Assembly (NCBI GenBank): GCA_947585425.1
Contig: CANPWZ010000019.1
Coordinates: 1-35,202 of the forward strand
Source of the DNA: an uncultured Oscillospiraceae bacterium
GTDB lineage: Bacteria > Bacillota > Clostridia > Oscillospirales > Oscillospiraceae
Direction of reading: 5' to 3'
DNA: 35,202 nt
The position numbers were made by a program, and so were the translations under genes. Within the stretch, counting starts at the first letter, position 1. Each line of letters opens with the position of its first letter. The notes beneath the pieces were generated by a model. It saw nothing but the letters and a program-made list of their open reading frames with translations. It was not told the origin of the DNA and made no database searches. Below, one piece after another: positions 1 to 7,822 of the stretch.

Positions 1-294
1 ATGCCCGTCTACTGGTACTCCATCCCCGCCCAGATCAAGGGGGTCATCGACCGGCTGTACTCCCTGGTGGTGGGCGGAAAGGACATCGCGGGCAAGGAGT
101 GCGCTGTCATCGCCTGCTGTGAGGAAGAGGATATGACCGTCCTGGACGGGGTGCGCGTCCCCATCGAGCGCTCCGCCGCGTTGATGAAGTGGAAGATGGC
201 AGGAGAGGTCCTGGTCCCTGGCGTCCTGAACGTGGGGGATGTCGACAGGACCGACGGCTGCGCCAGAGCCGCCGCCCTGGCGGAGACCATCTGA
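1..294 (+). CDS. Flavodoxin-like NAD(P)H-dependent oxidoreductase, 3' end only
   Basis: The 97 visible residues match the C-terminal half of flavodoxin-fold NADPH-dependent FMN reductases and iron-sulfur-flavoprotein-like oxidoreductases. The opening residues PVYWYSIPAQIKGVIDRLY are the typical strand-loop-helix around the flavin site, where other members read TPVYW..P..K.FIDR. That segment lies mid-protein in the family, so the ATG at position 1 is almost certainly an internal Met and the gene starts upstream of the window. The electron donor and substrate cannot be told from this fragment. The gene ends in TGA and is followed by a strong hairpin terminator, so it closes its own transcription unit. 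Confidence 0.75.
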   Translation: MPVYWYSIPAQIKGVIDRLYSLVVGGKDIAGKECAVIACCEEEDMTVLDGVRVPIERSAALMKWKMAGEVLVPGVLNVGDVDRTDGCARAAALAETI

Positions 295-321
295 CCCGCG
301 GGCACAGGCAGGCGGATGTCA

Positions 322-360
322 GAGAGGGGGCCGCTCCATCGGAGCGGCCCCCTCTCGTTT
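322..360 (+). terminator. Rho-independent terminator of the oxidoreductase gene
   Basis: A perfect 16-bp inverted repeat (322-337 with 341-356) has a 3-nt loop and is followed by GTTTCTG. The T-tract is short but the stem is very stable. It separates the oxidoreductase from the T-box promoter. Confidence 0.75.
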
Positions 361-417
361 CTGAACTCCCACGGAAAATATTGCTTTAGCGCATTAAAAA
401 ATTTTTCGTCAAAGGGG

Positions 418-446
418 TTGACAAACCGGGGCGGTCTGCGTATAAT
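418..446 (+). promoter_or_regulatory. Consensus sigma-A promoter of the T-box transporter operon
   Basis: TTGACA at 418-423 and TATAAT at 441-446 are separated by 17 bp, a perfect match to the vegetative consensus. The expected transcription start is near 453-455, just ahead of the T-box leader. Confidence 0.9.
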
Positions 447-454
447 GGCACACA

Positions 455-741
455 ACAAGAGAATACTTCAAACCAGTGACGGAGAGAAGTAACCGGCAAG
501 GCGAACCTTCAGAGAGCCCCCGATGGTGGGAACGGGGCGGGGAGCGGCCGGCGAATGGGCTCCGAAGGGCGGACTGAACCCCCATGGGGAAGTAGGGACC
601 GACGGGTATCCCACCCGTTATCCATCGGGGCGCGCATGATGGTGCGCGTAAGCGAGCGGACGTTTGACAACGTCAATTTGGGTGGTATCGCAGAAGCAAA
701 GGCTTTTGTCCCATGTGTGGGGCAGAGGCTTTTTCTTTTTC
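455..741 (+). promoter_or_regulatory. T-box leader, apparent tryptophan (UGG) specifier
   Basis: This untranslated leader carries the landmarks of a tRNA-sensing T-box. It has a distal Stem I segment with CAGAGAG and GGTGGGAAC near 509-535. A specifier-loop strand reads GAA-TGG-GCTCCGAA, with the candidate codon UGG at 556-558. A Stem II/III region begins with AGTAGGGACCG near 591. The T-box sequence itself, AATTTGGGTGGTATCGC, lies at 675-691, with the TGG that pairs with the uncharged tRNA end. A terminator follows directly. Uncharged tRNA-Trp should stabilise the antiterminator and switch on the transporter. The T-box class is clear; the specifier assignment comes from alignment by eye. Confidence 0.9.
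702..740 (+). terminator. Regulated terminator of the T-box leader
   Basis: A 12-bp stem with a few G-U pairs (702-713 with 718-729) and a 4-nt loop is followed by a T-rich tract at 730-740. It starts just after the T-box sequence, so it is the alternative to the antiterminator. Confidence 0.85.
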
Positions 742-807
742 TCCGGCCGTCGCGGCAAGCGGCCGGGTCATCTGCCGCCCGAATCTCAAAATAGGAGGAA
801 ATCCAAA

Positions 808-2016
808 ATGAAGAACCAAAACACCCTGAAGAAACTGTTTGCCATGCTGCTGGCCCTGACCATGGTCTTTGCCCTGTGCGCCTGCGGCCCCACCACCGGC
901 CCCGGCCCCGCCGTGGACCTCAACACCGACCCCGTCGGGACCGAGCAGCAGTCCGGCTCTGACGCCGATCCCAGCGAGACCCCGTCCGAGGCGCCCTCCG
1001 CCGAGCCCACCGAGCAGCCCGCCGGCTTCGAGCTCACCTCCCAGGTGGTGGGCGACGCCAACGGCACTACTTACAAAGTGGGCGTCTGCAACTATGTGGA
1101 CGACGCCTCCCTGAACCAGATCGTCACCAATATCCTATCCCAGTTGGACGCCGTCGGCAAGGAGAAGGCCGTGGCCTTCGACGTGCACTATGACAACTGC
1201 AACGGCGACGCCGCCGTGATGAATCAGATCATCGCCAACTTCATCGCCGACCAGGTGGACCTGATGGTGGGCGTGGCCACCCCCGTGGCCATGGCCATGC
1301 AGGGCGCCACTGAGGACAACCAGATCCCCGTGGTGTTCTCCGCCGTGTCCGACCCCGTGGCCGCTGAGCTGGTGGCCAGCATCGAGGCCCCCGGCGCCAA
1401 CATCACCGGCACCTCCGACTACCTGGACACCAACGCCGTGATGAACCTGATCTTCGCCGCCGACCCCGACGCCGACAACATCGCCTTCCTCTACGACCTG
1501 GGCCAGGACTCTTCTACCACCGCCATCGCCCACGCCAAGGAGTATCTGGACGCCAAGGGCATTAGCTACAAGGATTACAACGGCCACACCACCGACGAGA
1601 TCCGTCTGGCCGTCCAGTCCCTCATCGCCGACGGCGTGGACGCCATCTTCACCCCCTCTGACAACAGCATCATGACCGCCGAGCTTGCCATCTATGAGGA
1701 CCTGATCGACGCGGGCATCCCCCACTACACCGGGGCCGACTCCTTCGCCCTGAACGGCGCGTTCCTGGGCTTCGGCGTGGACTACGCCAACCTGGGCGTT
1801 GAGACCGCCAACATGGTGGCATCCATCCTGGTGGACGGCGCCGATCCCGCCGCCACCCCCGTGATGACCTTTGACAACGGCACCGCCACCGTCAACACCG
1901 AGACCTGCGCCGCCCTGGGCCTGGACTACGAGACCGTCAAGGCCGCCTTCGCCCCCTTCTGCACCGAAGTGAAGGAGATCACCACCGCCGAGTCCTTCGA
2001 GGGCGTCAACGGCTGA
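808..2016 (+). CDS. trpX: ABC transporter substrate-binding lipoprotein (TrpX-like)
   Basis: This 402-residue lipoprotein is the extracellular solute-binding component of an ABC importer of the PF04392 (ABC_sub_bind) type. Residues 1-25 form a signal peptide with a lipobox ending in LCAC-G, so the Cys would be lipidated. A Pro/Ser/Thr/Glu-rich linker of about 50 residues tethers the binding domain. The body has family features such as PVVFSAVSDPVAAELV and GANITGTSDY. The ATG at 808 was chosen because AGGAGG lies at 793-798; an upstream in-frame start would fall inside the T-box leader. Permease and ATPase genes follow. The UGG T-box argues for tryptophan or a precursor as ligand; the symbol rests on that inference. 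Confidence 0.82.
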   Translation: MKNQNTLKKLFAMLLALTMVFALCACGPTTGPGPAVDLNTDPVGTEQQSGSDADPSETPSEAPSAEPTEQPAGFELTSQVVGDANGTTYKVGVCNYVDDASLNQIVTNILSQLDAVGKEKAVAFDVHYDNCNGDAAVMNQIIANFIADQVDLMVGVATPVAMAMQGATEDNQIPVVFSAVSDPVAAELVASIEAPGANITGTSDYLDTNAVMNLIFAADPDADNIAFLYDLGQDSSTTAIAHAKEYLDAKGISYKDYNGHTTDEIRLAVQSLIADGVDAIFTPSDNSIMTAELAIYEDLIDAGIPHYTGADSFALNGAFLGFGVDYANLGVETANMVASILVDGADPAATPVMTFDNGTATVNTETCAALGLDYETVKAAFAPFCTEVKEITTAESFEGVNG

Positions 2017-2034
2017 CCGGGTACGACTTTATGG

Positions 2035-2059
2035 GGGACAGGGGCAGCGCCCCTGTCCC
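2035..2059 (+). repeat. Intercistronic hairpin between binding protein and permease
   Basis: A perfect 11-bp inverted repeat (2035-2045 with 2049-2059) with a 3-nt loop has no T-tract after it. It is therefore more likely to protect the upstream mRNA 3' end or lower downstream expression than to terminate fully. Binding proteins are normally needed in excess over their permease. Confidence 0.6.
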
Positions 2060-2092
2060 TCTGACGCGAATCTGATTTGAGGAGGATCTTCC

Positions 2093-3004
2093 ATGCTGAC
2101 TGTCGCCCAGACCGCCCTGGAACTGGGGCTGATCTATTCCCTGACGGTGCTGGCCCTGTTTCTGAGCTACTCCATGCTCAACGTCTGCGACCTGTCTACC
2201 GACGGCTGCTTCACCCTGGGTGCCGCCGTGGGGGCCGTGGTGGCCGTGGCGGGCCACCCCGGCCTGTCCCTGCTGGCCGCCATGGGCGTGGGGGTGTGCT
2301 CCGGCTTCGTCACCGCCCTTTTGCAGACGAAAATGGGTATCAACAGCCTGCTGGCCGGCATCATCGTCAACACCGGGCTGTATTCGGTGAACATGGCGGT
2401 GCTGGGCGGGTCCCCCAACATCAACATGAATAAGACGGTCACCGTCTTTTCCGCGGCCAAGTCCCTCCTGGCGGGCACCCCTCTGGCCCCGTTCTCCGAC
2501 ATCGTGGTGGGCGCCGTCGCCGCCGCCCTGGTGATCGTCATCCTCACCCTGTTTTTGAACACCCGGCTGGGCCTCGCCATCCGGGCCACCGGCGACAACC
2601 CGGACATGGTCCGCTCCTCCTCCATCAACCCCGCCTTCACCACCACCGTGGGCCTCTGCGTGGCCAACGCCTTCACCGGCCTGTCCGGCTGCCTGCTGGG
2701 CCAGATGCAGAAGTCCATGGACGTGAACATCGGGCAGGGGGTGGTGACCATCGCCCTGGCCTCCCTGCTGATCGGAGCCACGGTGCTGGGCCGGGGGGGC
2801 ATCGCCCTCCGGGCCTTCGGGATGGTGGTGGGCGCGTTCATCTTCCGGATGGTGTACGGCGTCGCCCTGCGGCTGGATATGCCCGCCTTCATGCTCAAGC
2901 TGGTGTCCTCCGTCATCGTGGTGCTGGCCCTGTCCATCCCCTATCTGAAGAGCCAGTGGCCGGTGCTCCGCCGCCGGCTCACCGCCGGAAAGGAGGCCCG
3001 CTGA
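2093..3004 (+). CDS. trpY: ABC transporter permease (TrpY-like)
   Basis: This 303-residue integral membrane protein is of the branched-chain amino acid / LivH permease type that partners ABC_sub_bind lipoproteins. It shows about eight hydrophobic segments, starting with LGLIYSLTVLALFLSYSML at residues 11-29. The cytoplasmic loop TRLGLAIRATGDNPDMVRSSSI (about residues 162-183) is the EAA-like coupling loop that contacts the ATPase. GAGGAGG lies 8 nt before the ATG. The gene sits behind an intercistronic hairpin and is one base away from the ATPase start, so the two are translationally coupled. Substrate is inferred from the T-box. Confidence 0.82.
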   Translation: MLTVAQTALELGLIYSLTVLALFLSYSMLNVCDLSTDGCFTLGAAVGAVVAVAGHPGLSLLAAMGVGVCSGFVTALLQTKMGINSLLAGIIVNTGLYSVNMAVLGGSPNINMNKTVTVFSAAKSLLAGTPLAPFSDIVVGAVAAALVIVILTLFLNTRLGLAIRATGDNPDMVRSSSINPAFTTTVGLCVANAFTGLSGCLLGQMQKSMDVNIGQGVVTIALASLLIGATVLGRGGIALRAFGMVVGAFIFRMVYGVALRLDMPAFMLKLVSSVIVVLALSIPYLKSQWPVLRRRLTAGKEAR

Positions 3005-3005
3005 T

Positions 3006-3791
3006 ATGCTGGACATCTCCCACATCTCCAAGACCTTCAACCCCGGCACGGTGAACGAGAAGAAGGCCCTCACCGATCTGACCCTCCATCTGGACCCCGG
3101 CGAGTTCGTCACCATCATCGGCTCCAACGGGGCGGGGAAGTCCACCCTGTTCAACGCCATCTGCGGCTCCTTCCTCACCGACGAGGGTTCCATCAAACTG
3201 GGGGGCGAGGACATCACCTTCATGCCGGAGTACCGCCGGGCCCGGTCCATCGGCCGGCTGTACCAGGACCCCATGCGGGGCAGCGCCCCCGGCATGACCA
3301 TCGAGGAGAATCTGGGCCTGGCCGCCGGCAGCGGAGGGTGGTTCTCCCACATGACCGCCAGGGACCGCGCCCGGTTCCGGGATCAGCTGGCCCTGCTGGA
3401 CATGGGCCTGGAGGACCGCATGAAGCAGCCGGTGGGCCTCCTCTCCGGCGGCCAGCGGCAGGCCCTGACCCTGCTGATGGCCACCGTCAATCCCCCCAAG
3501 CTGCTGCTCCTGGACGAGCACACCGCCGCCCTGGACCCCGGCACCGCCGAGAAGGTGCTGAAGGTCACCCGGGAGGTGGTGGAGCGCCACCAGATCACCA
3601 CCCTGATGGTCACCCACAACATGCACCAGGCCCTGGAGCTGGGCGGCCGCACCCTGATGATGGCCGCCGGGCGGATCGTGCTGGACGTGTCCGGCAGCGA
3701 GCGGGCGGGCATGACGGTGGACGACCTGCTCTCCCGCTTCAAGGCGGGCACCGGCAAGGCCCTGGACAACGACCGCATTTTGCTGTCCTGA
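3006..3791 (+). CDS. trpZ: ABC transporter ATP-binding protein (TrpZ-like)
   Basis: This 261-residue cytoplasmic ATPase powers the importer. It has Walker A GSNGAGKST (about residues 39-47), the ABC signature LSGGQRQAL (about 146-154), Walker B LLLLDEHTAALD (about 167-178) and the switch His in MVTHNM. The start codon lies one base after the permease stop, with its ribosome site in the end of the permease gene (GGAAAGGAGG). A strong terminator follows, so the operon is binding protein, permease, ATPase. The Walker B Glu is followed by His instead of Pro, common in this subfamily. Confidence 0.85.
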   Translation: MLDISHISKTFNPGTVNEKKALTDLTLHLDPGEFVTIIGSNGAGKSTLFNAICGSFLTDEGSIKLGGEDITFMPEYRRARSIGRLYQDPMRGSAPGMTIEENLGLAAGSGGWFSHMTARDRARFRDQLALLDMGLEDRMKQPVGLLSGGQRQALTLLMATVNPPKLLLLDEHTAALDPGTAEKVLKVTREVVERHQITTLMVTHNMHQALELGGRTLMMAAGRIVLDVSGSERAGMTVDDLLSRFKAGTGKALDNDRILLS

Positions 3792-3794
3792 ACA

Positions 3795-3854
3795 AGACAA
3801 AAGACCTCCCCTGGCCGTTATCCCGGCCAGGGGAGGTCCGCGTCTGTCTTATTT
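3795..3854 (+). terminator. Terminator of the transporter operon
   Basis: A 14-bp stem (3803-3816 with 3825-3838) is flanked by a partly complementary AAGACA / TGTCTT pair and ends in TTATTTT. Confidence 0.85.
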
Positions 3855-3953
3855 TACCCGCAGCTCCCGGAACGCCGCAGCCCGGTCCGCAAGCGGGGAC
3901 GGCGGAACTCGCCACGGGGCTCCAAAAGATTTTGTGAAAATTTCCAAAAAACA

Positions 3954-3983
3954 GTGGCATTGTGGGAAAAGTTATGGTACAAT
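3954..3983 (+). promoter_or_regulatory. Promoter of hpf, extended -10 type
   Basis: An extended -10 TGgTACAAT lies at 3975-3983, preceded by a partial -35 GTGGCA at 3954-3959 (18-bp spacer). The transcription start would be near 3990, leaving a 25-nt leader. Confidence 0.55.
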
Positions 3984-4015
3984 TATGGTGACCCAAACCG
4001 AAAGGAGTTGGACGT

Positions 4016-4549
4016 ATGAAATTCACGTATACCGAAAAGAAGGTCAACCTCCCCAAGAAGCTCCACGACTACGCGGAGAAAAAGGTGGGCAAGCTGGACC
4101 GCTACTTCAAGCAGGACGCCGAGGCCAACCTGGTGTTCAGCGTGGAGAAGGACCGCAACAAGGTGGAGCTGACCATCCGCTCCGGCAGCACCGTCCTCCG
4201 GGTGGCGGAGAGCACCTCCGACATGTTCGCCTCGGTGGACGCGGCGGTGACATCCATGGAGCGGCAGCTCCGCAAGCACAAGACCCGCCTGGAGAAACGG
4301 CTCCGCACCGCCGCCTTCGAGCCGGCGGAGGAGGCCACATCCTTCGTGCCCGAGGAGGAAGAGGAGGAGTTCCGCATCGTCCGCACCAAGAAGTTCCCCA
4401 TCAAGCCCATGACGGCGGAGGAGGCCGTGCTGGAGATGGAGCTGGTGGGCCACAGCTTCTACGCCTTCAAGGACGAGGCCACCGGCGCCTTTGCCGTGGT
4501 CTACAAGCGGGCCGCCGGAGGGTACGGCCTCATCGAGGACGAGACCTGA
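4016..4549 (+). CDS. hpf: Ribosome hibernation promoting factor, long form
   Basis: This 177-residue protein binds the small ribosomal subunit and drives formation of translationally silent 100S dimers when growth slows. The N-terminal S30AE domain (about 1-105) begins MKFTYTEKKVNLPKKLHDY and carries the conserved basic helix region ERQLRKHKTRLEKR. A glutamate-rich linker (EEEEEEF near 117) follows. The C-terminal dimerisation domain (about 122-177) has the typical RTKKFPIKPMTAEEAVLEMELVGHSFY.F sequence. Having the C-terminal domain makes it the long form found in Firmicutes. AAAGGAG lies upstream of the ATG. It is monocistronic, with its own promoter and terminator. Confidence 0.95.
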   Translation: MKFTYTEKKVNLPKKLHDYAEKKVGKLDRYFKQDAEANLVFSVEKDRNKVELTIRSGSTVLRVAESTSDMFASVDAAVTSMERQLRKHKTRLEKRLRTAAFEPAEEATSFVPEEEEEEFRIVRTKKFPIKPMTAEEAVLEMELVGHSFYAFKDEATGAFAVVYKRAAGGYGLIEDET

Positions 4550-4563
4550 GTTTTTGTGAACGT

Positions 4564-4603
4564 AAAACGCCGCCCCGCCGGGAACTCCCGGCGGGGCGGT
4601 TTT
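4564..4603 (+). terminator. Terminator between hpf and the convergent M56 gene
   Basis: A 13-bp GC-rich stem (4570-4582 with 4587-4599, loop AACT) is flanked by AAAA on the left and TTTT on the right. It can therefore act in both directions and serve the convergent protease gene as well. Confidence 0.85.
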
Positions 4604-4617
4604 GTGCGATTTGGGGA

Positions 4618-7233
4618 TCAGCCGGTGAAAAGGCTGTTGATGTGCCAGTTGCCGGCGGCGTCAGGGTGCCCGCCCAGGAAGAAGGACGTGGTGTCCTCTC
4701 CCGCCAGGGCAGAATCAGGGGTGGGGTCGAACTCTACGGTGACGAAGAACGCTCCAAGCAACTCCGACCACTCCGCCGACAGCAGTTTGGCCCGGTATAT
4801 GCCCATCGCGCTGTCCTCCCGAAAGTAGTTGGAGAAGTCCTCGGTACAGTACTGCTTCATGCCCTCTATGTCGCCCTGGGCAAAGCGGTCGAAGAAGGCC
4901 TCGATGACCTGGCGGCCGCCCTGGGGCTCGGGGTTGGGCTGCGGTACCGCTTCGAGCCAGTAGAGCCGGTAGATGCCATCCTCCTCCACGGGGTGGAGGC
5001 ATATCTGCCAGTTGAGCGTTTCCGTCCAGCCGGAGGGGCCGGAAAGGTATTCCTGGAGGCCGAAAACCGCTTCCGGTTGGGCCGCCTTCAAACGGAAACT
5101 GACCTCAAAAAAGTTGCTGCCCATGTCGAGGGAGATCAGCTCGCTGTCGGTGATATGGCCGTTTGATTTCATGACGGAGAAGTATTCCTCCATGAACCGC
5201 TGGGCGGTGGCCTCGGCTGTCCCCTGAGCGGGACAGTTCACCAGCGAGGCCTGCGCCACAGGGTCGGCGGAGATGGCGATCAGCTTTTCACACAGATTTT
5301 CCGCCCCGTCCGCGCGGAAATACAGAATATCCGAACCGTCTCTGGCGGTCGGGAACGCCTGGATCACGTCTTTGCCTGCGAAGAACCAGATCTGATAGGG
5401 CGCGTCGAGGCTGTTGAGAGACAGGGAGTACAGTCGGGAGCCGATTGCGGCGCTGCCCTCCGGCAGCGCGACGGCCTCCCAGTCATAGGAAGCGACCAGG
5501 CTTCGGACGGCTTGGCTCGATTCCCCGGCGACAAACGAGATCGGGGCCGGCCCGCTGCCGTTGGCGAGCCAGATATTTCCGTTCACGCCATTGCCGTCAC
5601 CGGGGCCCGCGCCCAGATTGTCCAGAAGGAGCTGCCTGGGGCTGTCCTCCGGCGCGGCGAGCTGATCCTCCCGCGCCTCGCCGGCGTCGCTGGCGGACCT
5701 GGGGGAGCGCATCTCGTCCACCCGCCAGCCGTCCTCCGTCAGCACCATGCGGACGGTGAACGTCAGGTAATACCCGGAGCCGTCCAGGTCGGTATAGTGG
5801 CCCCGATCGGTGAACTCAATGGAATCCGCCGTTTCGCTCACCAGGGCGTACTGTTCGGGGACGGTATCGTCGTATTGATCGTCGCCGTAGGCGGCGTCGA
5901 TATAGTAAGTGCGGCCGTTGTGCTGCACATAGAAGGGGATGGTGTTCCGCTCTGTCCAGAATCGGTCGGTGAACCGGGCGTGGACGGCGGCGTCGAAGAC
6001 GCTCCAGTCGGCGTACTCGCCGATGGCGGAGGTGTAGGTGTAGTCACCTTGGTCAAAGGTGTCGTGGTCGCCGTCGCCGGTGTTGACCCCGGAGGTGTCG
6101 CCGCCGAACAGGCGGAGGTACAGCTCCTCGGCCTGCCGGTAGACGGCCAGCTGGTCGGCGTCCAGGATGTCGGACAGGTCGGTGGTGGGGGCGGTGTTTT
6201 CCGGCAGGCCGCCGTCCTCCGGCGTATCAGCCCGCACCGGGCTGGTGAGCAGGCAGGCCGCCGCGACTACCACCGCTATGACGCCCACGATGACGGCGGT
6301 CACGGCGGGCCGGTGGTAGCGCAGCACGTTCTTGATGCGGGATTTGGCGTCCCCCTCGTCGAAGGCCAGGGGGGAGGGGGCGGGGAAGCGGCCTGCGGCG
6401 GCCAGGGCCAGCAGGGTAGAGGAGTAGTCGGCCTTGACGTTTTCGCCCAGCTCCCGCAGGACCCGCTCGTCGCAGGCGGCCTCCATGTCCCGGCTCAGCA
6501 GCAGGAAGGCCAGCCACGCGGCGGGGTTGTACCAGTGGACGGCCAGGATGAGCCAGCACAGGGGCTTGACGATGTGGTCGCCCCGCTCCAGGTGGGCCCG
6601 CTCATGGCAGAGGATGAAGCGGCGGGCGTCATCATCCACGCCCACGGGGACGTAGATCCGAGGGCACAGCACCCCCAGGATGAAGGGGGAGCCCACGTAA
6701 GGGTGCTCCCAGGCCCCGTACTTGGTGCGGATGGCGCAGGCCAGCTTCATCTTCAGACGGAGATAGGAGATCAGGGCGTAGCCCAGCAGGACGGCGGTCC
6801 CCGCCAGCCACACCCCCGCCGTCACCGCCCGCAGGGGGAACTGCCGGGGCGCGGGGGCGGAGGGGAGGTCCGGCGCGGTGACGCCGGTCTGGGTCTGGGG
6901 CTGGATCTGGCTGGGATCGACCAGCTGGTCAGGGGTGAGGACGGTCTGGCCGCCCTCCGGCAGGGGGTCGATCCGCCCGGTGAACTGCTCCACCCGGGCG
7001 GGGATGTCCTCCGTCACCCGGGAGGGCACCAGGGACACGGGGCTCTGGAAGGAGAAGGGCAGGGCCATCCGGGCGAAGACCACCAGCCACAGCAGGCACA
7101 GGACCTGCCGGGGGACGCGGTTTTTCAGGATGAGCCGCAGCAGCAGCACGATGGCCGCCGCCCAGGCACCGGCCAGGCCCGCGGCCCACACCGGGCCCAT
7201 CAGCGTATATAGCCGGCTTAGGAAATCAAGCAT
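4618..7233 (-). CDS. BlaR1-type M56 membrane metallopeptidase with long ectodomain
   Basis: This 871-residue protein resembles BlaR1/MecR1 sensors. Membrane segments lie near residues 15-35, 44-60, 135-158 and 310-332. The zinc protease site is H210-E-R-A-H214, with the third ligand likely E251 in DMEAACDE. In known systems this domain relays an external signal to inactivate the BlaI repressor. The region after residue 335 is extracellular but shows no transpeptidase SxxK/KTG signature. It has a segment (about 345-530) vaguely like IseA-type extracytoplasmic domains and an NTF2-like end (about 775-871, FDRFAQGDIEGMKQYCTEDF). So the signal sensed is probably not a beta-lactam. AAGGAGG precedes the ATG. 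Its start overlaps the end of the repressor gene by 8 nt. Confidence 0.85.
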   Translation of the reverse strand: MLDFLSRLYTLMGPVWAAGLAGAWAAAIVLLLRLILKNRVPRQVLCLLWLVVFARMALPFSFQSPVSLVPSRVTEDIPARVEQFTGRIDPLPEGGQTVLTPDQLVDPSQIQPQTQTGVTAPDLPSAPAPRQFPLRAVTAGVWLAGTAVLLGYALISYLRLKMKLACAIRTKYGAWEHPYVGSPFILGVLCPRIYVPVGVDDDARRFILCHERAHLERGDHIVKPLCWLILAVHWYNPAAWLAFLLLSRDMEAACDERVLRELGENVKADYSSTLLALAAAGRFPAPSPLAFDEGDAKSRIKNVLRYHRPAVTAVIVGVIAVVVAAACLLTSPVRADTPEDGGLPENTAPTTDLSDILDADQLAVYRQAEELYLRLFGGDTSGVNTGDGDHDTFDQGDYTYTSAIGEYADWSVFDAAVHARFTDRFWTERNTIPFYVQHNGRTYYIDAAYGDDQYDDTVPEQYALVSETADSIEFTDRGHYTDLDGSGYYLTFTVRMVLTEDGWRVDEMRSPRSASDAGEAREDQLAAPEDSPRQLLLDNLGAGPGDGNGVNGNIWLANGSGPAPISFVAGESSQAVRSLVASYDWEAVALPEGSAAIGSRLYSLSLNSLDAPYQIWFFAGKDVIQAFPTARDGSDILYFRADGAENLCEKLIAISADPVAQASLVNCPAQGTAEATAQRFMEEYFSVMKSNGHITDSELISLDMGSNFFEVSFRLKAAQPEAVFGLQEYLSGPSGWTETLNWQICLHPVEEDGIYRLYWLEAVPQPNPEPQGGRQVIEAFFDRFAQGDIEGMKQYCTEDFSNYFREDSAMGIYRAKLLSAEWSELLGAFFVTVEFDPTPDSALAGEDTTSFFLGGHPDAAGNWHINSLFTG

Positions 7234-7600
7234 GGTGATCCTCCTTTCGGTGGGCGTCGATGAGGGCTTTCAGCTCCTCCGCCTCCTTCGCGGAGATGTG
7301 CCGGCCCCCGAAAAAGGCGGTGAGGAAGGAGGGCAGGGAGCCGTTGAAGGTCTTGTCCACCACGGCGCGGCTCTCCTCCCGCTGGACGGCCTCCCGGGGG
7401 ATGAGGGAGGTGACGGCGGAGCCGTCGTTTTGGAGCACGCCCTTGTCGATGAGCTTTTTTAATACGGTATAGGTGGTGGACTTCTTCCAGCCCAGCTCCT
7501 GCTGGGACAGCTCCACCAGCTTCCCGGAGGGGAGGGGTTCGTTCTCCCACACGATGCAGGCGAAGCGGTATTCGCCCTCGGCGAGTCTCGGGGTATCCAT
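7226..7600 (-). CDS. BlaI/MecI/CopY-family transcriptional repressor
   Basis: This 124-residue winged-helix repressor has the family core LVELSQQELGWKKSTTYTVLKKLIDKGVL (about residues 27-55). A dimerisation tail follows, containing the FNGSLPSFLTAFF segment near the site cut in BlaI relatives. The ATG at 7600 was preferred over an in-frame codon 20 residues upstream. It has AAGGAGG at the right distance, and the upstream codon would lie inside the promoter and operators. It is co-transcribed with the M56 protease, and two dyads over the promoter suggest autorepression. Targets elsewhere in the genome are unknown. Confidence 0.88.
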   Translation of the reverse strand: MDTPRLAEGEYRFACIVWENEPLPSGKLVELSQQELGWKKSTTYTVLKKLIDKGVLQNDGSAVTSLIPREAVQREESRAVVDKTFNGSLPSFLTAFFGGRHISAKEAEELKALIDAHRKEDHHA

Positions 7601-7630
7601 AGAGGGGTTCCTCCTTGATGGTTTATTTGA

Positions 7631-7679
7631 ATAGACCAGTCTATGGTTTGAGTCTAACACGATAGACCAACGTTGTCAA
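7631..7679 (-). promoter_or_regulatory. Promoter and two operator dyads of the BlaI/M56 operon
   Basis: On the minus strand a -35 TTGACA (7679-7674) and a -10 TAGACT (7656-7651) are 17 bp apart. Two dyads built on the same half site overlap the initiation region. ATAGAC-CA-GTCTAT lies at 7631-7644, near the start of transcription. GTCTA-acacga-TAGAC lies at 7652-7667, over the -10 and spacer. Paired dyads over a blaI promoter are the usual arrangement of this repressor family, but the half site GTCTAT differs from the classical TACA/TGTA. Confidence 0.75.
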
Positions 7680-7747
7680 CCCCTTTTTTACAAAAAATCC
7701 AAAAAAATTTTCCTGTCCGTTGGAGCGGCCGGGATTTGAAAAAACCT

Positions 7748-7777
7748 CTGGCATTTTTGGAACAGATGTGTTAATAT
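7748..7777 (+). promoter_or_regulatory. Probable promoter of uppP-ftsK
   Basis: An extended -10 TGtTAATAT lies at 7769-7777, with a partial -35 CTGGCA at 7748-7753 (18-bp spacer). The layout matches the hpf promoter. An overlapping TATAGT at 7775-7780 is an alternative -10. Confidence 0.45.
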
Positions 7778-7822
7778 AGTTAAGTTAGCGTATTCGGTCC
7801 CTCGCGGGATCAGACTGAGGTG

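Noticed and set aside
1-3. ATG at the first base as a true start
   Set aside because: The encoded PVYWYSIP segment is internal in flavodoxin-fold reductases, so the gene is cut by the window edge.
555-794. Open frame inside the transporter leader, and an N-terminal extension of the binding protein from 664
   Set aside because: The region is a structured T-box RNA, and the lipoprotein signal peptide begins at 808 after a good ribosome site.
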